NCBI GenBank assembly: GCA_029204225.1
Contig: CM055094.1
Span: 30,249,427-30,313,426, forward strand
Length of the DNA stretch: 64,000 nt
From: Diphasiastrum complanatum
Lineage: Eukaryota; Streptophyta; Lycopodiopsida; Lycopodiales; Lycopodiaceae
Reading direction: 5' to 3'
Positions 56,900 through 64,000 of this stretch are shown in pieces. Both the position numbers and the translations under genes were made by a program. The notes under the pieces were generated by a model. The model was not told the DNA's origin. It saw nothing but the letters and a program-made list of their open reading frames with translations, and ran no database searches. How positions within the stretch are numbered: the first letter of the stretch is position 1; every line of letters begins with the position of its first letter.

Positions 56900-57812
56900 C
56901 TTTAGATGACTAAGACTAATGGTGACATTTTCACGTTTTCTATTTGTTTCTTGAATAGTTTATGTAGCCACTAAGATGAGATGTGAACCATCATGTATAG
57001 CTTTTTGCTACATGCAAGTTCAATAAAAATGTTTGCAAAACTTATATGTTTTTTTGGCTGTATGCTCTTGTACTTTTATATTTTTTACATGTACAAGTTA
57101 ATAGCTTTCTTTAGTGACATGTTTTTGACATGTACAAGTTAAACTAGATCAAGTAAAAATTTGAGTGAGGTGCCCTTCTAAAATCAAGTCTACATGTTCA
57201 TGTTTAAAGGAAGCAAATCATAACAAGGTGAACGATGCTACATTCATAAGAGCACATTGTGCCTAAGATCTCAAGTAATCATGAAGATAGGTCCACTCTC
57301 CATATTCTACTTCATGGTGTTGGGGGGTAACTAGGAAAGATCCCAAAATTAGTAACGTGATTGGTCTATGTAATTGATTGGACCTCACCATTCTAGAGTT
57401 TGTTGAGTTTTCCCATGTGACATTTTGCATGGCAAGCCCGAAGGGCAACTTCGCATATCATGGACTTCTCCCCAACCTTTAAAAGGTTACATGGTGGGCC
57501 ATCTTGAGCCCAAAATCATTTTAGATTGTATTATTAGGCGAGAAGGGTCTTACCTTTTATTTGTTTCTATCTAAAATGCAAATCTGCCACATATAGTGAA
57601 ATGAGCCCCTTTTTTGTCAGGTGGTAATGGAAATGTGATTTGTGTCTCCAATTCAAATTTGGCCTCTACACTTTCATAGTATGTTAAGTTTCCCAATGTT
57701 TGATTCTTTTTCTTTCAAAAATAACTAGGTCATTACTCACACAGTTATGCAAATCATGGGGGGTGGGGGGGGGACCCTTTTTACTTTTTGTTTTTTTTTT
57801 TGCCATATTTTT

Positions 57813-57873
57813 TTTTTACATGCACCTTTCGCGCAGAAGGTCAAGTAAAATTTTGTCAAGGTGCATGTAAAAA
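57813..57873. repeat. Inverted repeat, 16-bp arms, 29-bp loop
   Basis: TTTTTACATGCACCTT (57813-57828) and its exact complement AAGGTGCATGTAAAAA (57858-57873) are extended by poly-T upstream and poly-A downstream. A G-run (57758-57773) lies just before. A small MITE or hairpin is possible. Confidence 0.85.
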
Positions 57874-58218
57874 TTTTGGAAAAAAAAAAAAAGACAATAT
57901 AGAAATTACGTTCTGTGAGGCACCACCTTTTCTTCATGAAAAAATAAGAAAATGATTTTACATACTAAAAAGAGGTAGAATTTAAGCCATAATAAAGGAA
58001 ATGGTTTGTGCGTAGTAAAGTGACTAGGTATGTAGATGAATGAAAGTGATACCTCTCTTTGTAGCCATGGAGGGAACTATAATTAAACTTATGCTAGGAA
58101 TATTTTATATTTCTCACTTTATTATTATCTCATGATGTGGCTTGGATTGGTCAATGAATGTGTCCATCATTATTGTTATTTTGGAGAAAGAAAGTAGCTA
58201 GATTATTGACAAATGATC

Positions 58219-58510
58219 TTTCACACAGGGTGAGCCAATGTATTGTGGTCTAGTTGGGACCCAAATTTGATCATGTGTGACATCACTGGTTGATAATACC
58301 AAGTAGCATTATGGAATATGCATTAGTAAACAAATTTCTCCAAGGACAAGACTCTTTATGATTCTCTTAATTACCAAAGGAACTTCTACACATGGTGAGC
58401 ATTGTGGTCTAGTTGGATTTGATTATGTGTGACGTCACGGGTTGATAATACCAAGAAGAACTATGGTATATGCATTAGTAAAGGGCAAGTCTCTTTATCA
58501 TTCTCTTAAT
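58219..58510. repeat. Tandem duplication at the edge of copy B
   Basis: The block 58219-58376 (ggtctagttggga, gtgtgacatcac, ggttgataataccaag, atgcattagtaaa, ttctctta) recurs with a short deletion at 58384-58510. Confidence 0.82.
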
Positions 58511-58629
58511 ATTAGAAGATTCATGTGAAGATTATTCTAATGGATTCCCGATGCTAAAAGAGCCTAACGAATATCAAGCGATGGAGTCGAGCAACCAAAC
58601 TATGTTAAAGAGCGTCGACAAATCACCGA

Positions 58630-59486
58630 GAAGGACCCCCACCACACTTCATGTGGAATAGTGTGAAGAACGTCTGATTTGCCCGTCTTGTTCTTTAGGT
58701 AGGCGGCTGTAGCTACTGCTTCAGCCCATAGTGATCTTGATGCCTTTGAGTAGGCCATCATGCACCTTGTAGCTTCCATGAGAACTCTGTTCTTCCTCTC
58801 AGCCACACCATTATGTTGTGGTGTGTATGATGTAGTCTTTCTATGAAGAATGTCTCGGTTGCTGCAAAAATCAGCAAACGGTTGGAGATATATCCTCCAC
58901 CTCTGTCCCTCTCTGTCCACTTCTCTGCCCAGTTTACATACTCTGTAAACTTATCGAGAGCTTAAGACTTGTTGTGGATGAAGTAGACAACATCAAACTT
59001 ACTGAAGTCATCAATGAAAGTGATATAATATCTCAATCCTTCTACAGAGAGCATGTCAAAAGGTCTATAGATGTTGGAGTGTATCAACTCTAGCAGCTTT
59101 GTCGCTCTGAAGGAATCCTTGGTGAAGGGTTTACGCGACATCTTGCCTTTGTTGCATGCGTCACAAGATGTCAGATTTGCATCTTTGATGCTTACTCCTA
59201 TGAATGGACCATGTTGGTTGGCCTTGTATAGTGCCATCGGATCATGTGACATAGTCTCCTATGCCATAGAACATCCATCGACTCATGGACTTGATGATCC
59301 TGCTATGTCAGTAGGCATACCTTCAGGTGATACAGGTTGCCTTTACGTCTTCCTTGAGTGATAAGCGTACTGGTGCTGGCATCAACTACGTTGCATGCTT
59401 CATCAGTGAATGTCACCTGCATACTTGCATCTGCTATCATTTCGACATATAGTAAATCTTTCTGTAATGTAGGCATGTACAGGACG
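58630..59486 (-). pseudogene. Ty1/copia pre-integrase and integrase remnant
   Basis: Read downward from 59486. A protease-integrase linker has RKGNLYHLKV. The zinc region has VLWHRRLCHM and CDACNKGKMSRKPF. The integrase core follows with LLELIHSNIYRPF (the first Asp appears changed to Asn), YITFIDDFSKFDVVYF and, after a break near 58950, TTSYTPQHNGVAERKNRVLM (Glu). The second Asp region is garbled. Similarity ends after HEVWWG near 58640. Its other end is cut by the CACTA element at 59488, so the rest may lie beyond the window. Confidence 0.88.
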
Positions 59487-59519
59487 CACTACAACACCCG
59501 TTGTGATTTGCGACATGTT

Positions 59520-59985
59520 TTGTGACGTGAATCGCGAGCTTAAATTTTTTCTAATTCGTCGTGGACATCGGAAAAACAAGTCGCAATGAGGTCGTCGGAA
59601 TACGACAAAAATAAAACACGTCGGGATCCGACATTCATAAGTTGTCGGCTTCCCTTATCATAGGTCACAGTAATTGGCGTCGGGTCCGACGTGGACGTCG
59701 AAATCCGACATCCAAAGATGTCACTTTGGATCCAACGTGGATGCCGAGTTTTGACAAGCCTATACCATGTCGGAATCCGACGTCTGTTGAAACAGAGCGA
59801 CCCAAAAAATGTGTCCGCATCTCTCTGACGTTCATCCAACGTCTACATGGATGTCGGATTCTGACGTCCTAGAAAGATGTCAGAATTCGATGTCTGTTAA
59901 CTAAGCCATCCCAAAAAAACGTCCGCGACGTGTGTCCGATGTGTGTCCGACATGGTTTGATGTTGGATTGCGACGTCTCTAATTA
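59520..59985. repeat. CACTA subterminal repeat array (TCGGATTCCGACGT type)
   Basis: Variants of gtcggaatccgacgt recur about a dozen times in both orientations (for example gtcgggatccgaca, gtcgggtccgacgt, gtcggaatccgacgtc, gtcggattctgacgtc). Such arrays bind the TNPA-like protein of CACTA elements in the best-known cases. The many CpG sites with TpG variants suggest methylation decay. Confidence 0.85.
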
Positions 59986-60532
59986 GGTTAAAAATAAATT
60001 AAAAAATGCATAAAAAATAGCGCACGCATTTTTATCGGGCTGTTCTTGGAGAAGCGATGTTCTTGGAGTAGTGTTGCATTGAACACTTGGATCAAATAAC
60101 AAGCTAAGCATGAGGTACTTTTCATTCCTAAATTACTTAATGCACATAGATTACTTTTCCTATATTTTATTGCATTACTTCATGTGCATTATGAATGACA
60201 ATACTTTATTACATTGCTTTATGCACATCCTAAATTCCATTTAGATTTGTATGTATGATACTGATTTTTGTTTTGGATTCCGACATTGCACATGGTTTTG
60301 AATTCTTAGTTAGTTATTACGTCAATCCACATCTCGAAATTCGACATTGCAATTTTTGAAACAAATATTGCACATACAAAACCAATGGCAATATAGCACG
60401 ATCATTTGCAATACTGATATATTCATAATATCAATCAATGTATTACAAATTGGTGATTTAATTTTGCATGAGTCTCTCTAAATCTAACATATTTAACTAA
60501 AAACCTAATTAACTAAAACTTATAAACCTAAT
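59986..60532. other. CACTA internal non-coding DNA
   Basis: No gene. A block around ttacttaatgcacataga at 60122-60150 recurs loosely near 60172-60245. Confidence 0.5.
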
Positions 60533-61075
60533 CTACTCATCGTCTTCGTGACGTCCAGTTTGCATGAACACGAGCAAGCAAACTACATTAGTATTTATAG
60601 TGTTGTCCCTATAAGCTCGTCGTGCTGTATCATGACGATGCCTAATCCATAAGCTCATATGCTTATGAATTTCCTTCTCGTCGAATGCCCTCTTCTTGCT
60701 GGAATTCGTCACAAAGGGTACTAACAACCTGTCGTTTAAGATCACTAGATTGTTCGGACCATTTATTAAACAAACTGTCGCCAAAATGGCATTGGCATAA
60801 AGAATAGAGTCAAACCAAAACACCCACCCATTTCTATTGGCAATTATGTTACCTTCAGGATCCATGTCGTAATAAGAATTTGTGGATGACTCTTTGGTAG
60901 GGGCGAGTGCTGCGGCCGCTTGTGAGGGATCACCCTCATCTTGGCTAAACATACCTTGCAAGTGTGCTTTCTGCTCGGGAGTTAATGATTCACATAAATT
61001 TTTAACATAATCTCTCGAGTTTTCACCATTCCCTGACCTCGGCATGATTACTACATTCATAAACATACAATACAT
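60533..61075 (-). CDS. Small CACTA-associated protein, unknown family
   Basis: An intact minus-strand ORF of 180 codons; the first ATG is 61075, but MPRSGNGEN (ATG 61045) is an equally plausible start. The N-terminal part has SLTPEQKAHLQGMFSQDEGD, then an Ala/Ser linker. The middle reads NIIANRNGWVFWFDSILYAN and AILATVCLINGPNNLVILND. The C-terminal part is basic and His-rich (HKHMSLWIRHRHDTARRAYR) and ends HEDDE. It lies between the subterminal repeats and the divergent transposase, where an accessory TNPA-like protein might sit. No known DNA-binding motif is recognised, so the role is a guess. It is one of the few unbroken frames in the transposon part of the window. Confidence 0.6.
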   Translation of the reverse strand: MYCMFMNVVIMPRSGNGENSRDYVKNLCESLTPEQKAHLQGMFSQDEGDPSQAAAALAPTKESSTNSYYDMDPEGNIIANRNGWVFWFDSILYANAILATVCLINGPNNLVILNDRLLVPFVTNSSKKRAFDEKEIHKHMSLWIRHRHDTARRAYRDNTINTNVVCLLVFMQTGRHEDDE

Positions 61076-61596
61076 TACAATAAACCCTAATATATTGAAA
61101 TGAAGTAAAAAAAAAAATTGACTACAAAACTTTAATGCATATTAGAGTGGGACTTTCATACCTGTGATAACAAAAAAAAGAAAAGATAGATGTGCGTTTA
61201 GAACTTGCACCAAGATGCAAAATAATCATATAAATGACAATGTATAAGAATAGTACTATCAAAAAATTAAAACATGAGAATCATACAATAATTGGAAGAT
61301 AAAAATCGTGCTTTCTAAATATTGAAAGATAAGAACCAACGTATTGTTTTTGGAAAATTGATTAATTTTATGTTATTTGTGTTTTGTACATGTGCATATA
61401 TGCAGTTTATCACAAGGAGATGAATTACATTCAGATCAGTCTAGCGATGAAGACACTACTCAAGTTAACAAGGTAATTAAGAAACATGCATGTTTTCTTG
61501 TTCATAAAGACTTTGTTATTATAAGTTAAACTTTGTTATTACATGACCTCAACTATTGTGCTAAAGTGACATGTACTTGTTTTTTGTTTCTCGTAG
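61076..61596. other. Divergent spacer and possible first transposase exon
   Basis: It lies between the two divergent genes. An open stretch near 61408-61470 (SLSGDELHSD-like frame, ending AAG|GTAATT) could be a first exon of the transposase. The rest is AT-rich. Confidence 0.35.
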
Positions 61597-63892
61597 AAAA
61601 ATTATTTTCAAAATAAAATATGGTGCACATGTGTCAAGTGTGATGGGCAAAAGATGCATGAAAGACGCATTGTTGAAAATCATTTGTGGAAGTTTGGACG
61701 AAAAAGAAGAAGGTCAACCATCGAATTTGAAAGAGGTTTGTTAACTTTATATGATTGTTTTTTATTATAATATTTATCAATATGTTTTGGTAGACATGAG
61801 AGAACAAAGAATGAAACAAATTCAAGAGGCAAACACAATTGGAAAAAAGAGTAATCAACTTGATTCTAATTATAATGATGATGAGGTGCAACACGATGAA
61901 GCAATGCACAACATGTTTGAATCTTACTTTGAAACAAATGAGAATGATGCTATGCACGCATCTTCTAATGAAAATGAAGATCACGAACAATTTGAGATGG
62001 ATGAAGACAAGGTTCTATTGGGCAAGGAGGTGGACACTCCTTTGTATCCAGGAGCATCCATTTCGAGACTAGCTACGTCATTTCTTATTATAAACCTTCA
62101 AGCAACATACAAATGGAGTGACCGTAGTGTCACATCATTATTCAGGTACTTAATGCATAACACAACCATTGTACTTTATAGCGTATGTGTTATTGTTTTT
62201 TTTTTCTAATAATTCATATTGCTATTTTTTCAGATTGTTGCATAGAATACTTCTGAAAGAAAATGTGATACCTAAAACAAGAAAAGAAGCATGAAAGATG
62301 ATGAACATGTTTGGGATGGATTACGACACAATACATGCATGTCTTGAAGACCATTATCTATATAGAGGTGAGCATTCAAAAAGTTTCAATGTCCAACGTG
62401 TAACACTTAATGTTATCGAAATGACGTACAAGGGGGTAAAGTGTCCAAAAAGTGTTACGACATTTTTCAGTTATCCCACAATTGCAATGTTTATTTCGAT
62501 GTAAATCTTTGGCACAACTAATGGATTGGCATGCAAAAAATCGATTTACGGATGATGTGATGCGAGTACCAAGTGACTCACCTGCATGGAAACATATTGA
62601 AGGCCAATGGCCCGAGTTTAAAAATGAACCTTGTAATTTGAGATTTGAACTAGCTATGGATGGCGTAAATCATTTTAACATTCAAGCGTCAACTTGGTTC
62701 ACATGGCTAGTTGTGCTTGTTAATTATAATATACCTCCATGGTTGAGTCTAAAAACAGGACACTTGTTATTGGCTCTGTTGATTCTAGGAAAGTACAAGG
62801 CCAAGAAAATGGATGTGTATCTTGCACCTTTGGTAGATGAATTATGCATTCTAATGTGCACGATGCATGACTACCCCGTTTTAAGTGAATGTTCAGGTAT
62901 GTAAATAATATATTATATGAATCCATCTTAGGGTTTAGCATTTGAGTACATTTGATTAATTGAGCTATCTTACATTTGGTTTATGAACTATACAGGTTTA
63001 CCCACATCGGGTTACAATGCATGTTACATTTGTGGACCACATTTGGAGTCTTGACATAGCACAAATATGTTAAAAAAAGTAGTCTACGAAAATCATTTTG
63101 GGGGGAGAGGAGATAATCCTTTAACTATACCACCCTCATATTGGAGGAATTTATTGATAAATCATCTATTGGATCCTATGCACATATTTAAAAACGTCGG
63201 TGAATCATTATGGAACCACATCATTGGCATAAAAGACAACTCTGTAGCTCATAAAGATCTACAAGCGACCAACGTGAAAAGACCGTATTGGATTTAATAC
63301 ACTGAAGGTGGAGATGAGATTTTACCTAAGCGTGCCATGGATTCTTACAAAAGAGCAACTCTCTTATGTTAAACAAGTCATAAAACAAATGAGAACTCCA
63401 ATAGGCTATGCACATTCTTTATGCAAATCATTTACCAAAGATGGTAAAGTAAGTGGATTGAAATCACATGATTGGCATAAGATGTTGCAATTTCTACTTC
63501 CACTTTCTATTCGAGGTCTCTTCAACGATGATGTACAAAGTACACTTTATAATTTATCATCAATGATTAGGTATGTATATTTTTTTAAATACTTCTATAA
63601 ATATGTGCTATTTCAATATTTTTATGTGCTAAACAACCTAATGTTATATCAATATTCTTGCAGGTGGATTTCCTCAAAAGAAATAAAAATTAATGAATTG
63701 GATTTCGTGAAAATCCAAATGATCGAAATGGTTTGTTTGTTGGAAAGAGATTTTCCAACTTCCTTTTTGGATATACAAGTTCATCTTCTAGTGCACTTGG
63801 TTTATTGTCCAGTCAAGACCAAGTACCATGCTGAGTGTCCTGACTATGTTAGAAAACATAGTTTCAAAGATTGCCCAAAACAACCCAATTAG
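61597..63892 (+). pseudogene. TNP2-type CACTA transposase, decayed, several exons
   Basis: Probable exons are about 61597-61733, 61794-62143, 62235-62896, 62995-63569 and 63662-63892, with GT/AG borders visible. The N-terminal transposase-associated motif reads WCTCVKCDGQ and IVENHLWKFGRKR. Next comes DTPLYPGASISRLATSFLII with YKWSDRSV. The TNP2 core has MDWHAKNRF, DSPAWKHIEGQWPEF, LRFELAMDGVNHFN (catalytic Asp region), LVVLVNYNIPPWLSLK, then NHLLDPMHIFKNVGESLW (second Asp region). A DUF4218-like region follows (KVSGLKSHDWHKMLQFLLPL, MVCLLERDFPTSFLDIQVHL). Stops or shifts occur at about 62294, near 62450 and near 63052, so it is probably inactive. The end after 63800 diverges from the family. 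Confidence 0.88.
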
Positions 63893-64000
63893 ATCCTACT
63901 TGCCCGACACATTATTTATGAATCACGATAGGATCCTCATGACAATACCACATGAGCACCATGGCAATCAACAGTTAAACCTGCTGCTCAATCGATAAGT

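Larger units (their letters stand above)
55790..58376 (-). repeat. Dispersed repeat, copy B (inverted partner of 6.5-8.0 kb)
   Basis: It is homologous, inverted, to 6515-7962 (anchors given at copy A). It holds about 1.2 kb more than copy A, from roughly 56775 to 57970, which includes a tRNA-like retroposon and a poly-T/poly-A hairpin. Either copy B gained an insertion or copy A lost sequence. No ORF is convincing. Confidence 0.85.
59488..64000 (+). mobile_element. CACTA transposon, left part (runs off the window)
   Basis: It begins CACTACAACACCCGTTGTGA at 59488, the classic CACTA terminus, inserted in a copia fragment. Subterminal repeats, a divergent small gene and a TNP2-type transposase follow. 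The right end is outside the window. Confidence 0.88.

Noticed and set aside
61634-61990. Hydrophobic minus-strand ORF, 118 codons
   Set aside because: Antisense to the acidic part of the CACTA transposase; Ile/His/Phe richness comes from the opposite-strand Asn/Asp/Glu/Met codons.
1-64000. rRNA or complete functional tRNA genes
   Set aside because: No rRNA motifs were seen, and the only good box A/box B pair is the 86-bp retroposon, which lacks a proper acceptor stem.

Overview
The window reads as nuclear DNA of a land plant with a large, repeat-rich genome. The evidence is many plant-type LTR retrotransposons (Ty1/copia and chromodomain Ty3/gypsy), a hAT and a CACTA DNA transposon, initiator-Met tRNA primer-binding sites, long GA/CT microsatellites, telo-box motifs at a promoter, and a single plant-type ASH2/TRAUCO gene with a spliceosomal intron. 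The species cannot be fixed from sequence alone.

Layout. 0-2.6 kb: 3' half of a decayed copia pol (-). 4.5-5.4 kb: copia gag remnant (+). 6.5-8.0 kb: copy A of an unclassified dispersed repeat. 8.0-11.15 kb: 3' half of a chromodomain gypsy element (-) with its polypurine tract and LTR start. 11.15-14.6 kb: broken copia pol (+) interrupted by an insert with 53-bp tandem repeats, then PPT and LTR. 16.6-18.9 kb: 5' LTR, PBS and gag-protease of a copia element (+). 18.9-22.9 kb: a minus-strand element with 5' LTR, long repetitive leader and a gag-like polyprotein of unusual composition, with no visible RT or integrase. 24.1-28.5 kb: two related copia fragments (-), each with an LTR of one family. 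28.5-31.8 kb: AT-rich, no genes. 31.848-36.773 kb: a hAT transposon with 10-bp terminal inverted repeats and an 8-bp target duplication. 39.0-40.9 kb: the only convincing host gene, an ASH2/TRAUCO homologue (-) with two coding exons. 42.7-43.8 kb: copia gag with PBS and LTR (-). 43.8-50.9 kb: a plus-strand copia split by a complete minus-strand copia insertion (44.003-49.097 kb) with an exact 5-bp target duplication. 50.9-54.9 kb: 3' half of a chromodomain gypsy (+) fused to the preceding copia, with a long LTR. 55.8-58.4 kb: copy B, inverted, of the 6.5-kb repeat, carrying an 86-bp tRNA-like retroposon with 18-bp target duplications. 58.6-59.48 kb: copia integrase remnant (-). 59.488 kb to the end: a CACTA transposon with subterminal repeats, a divergent small gene and a decayed TNP2-type transposase.

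How they work together. Only the ASH2-type gene is likely to serve the plant, as a structural subunit of COMPASS-like H3K4 methyltransferase complexes. Almost everything else is mobile DNA nested in mobile DNA, mostly inactivated by stops, frameshifts and truncation. Several stops are TAG where the family has Gln, consistent with C-to-T change in the CAG (CHG) context that plants methylate in transposons.
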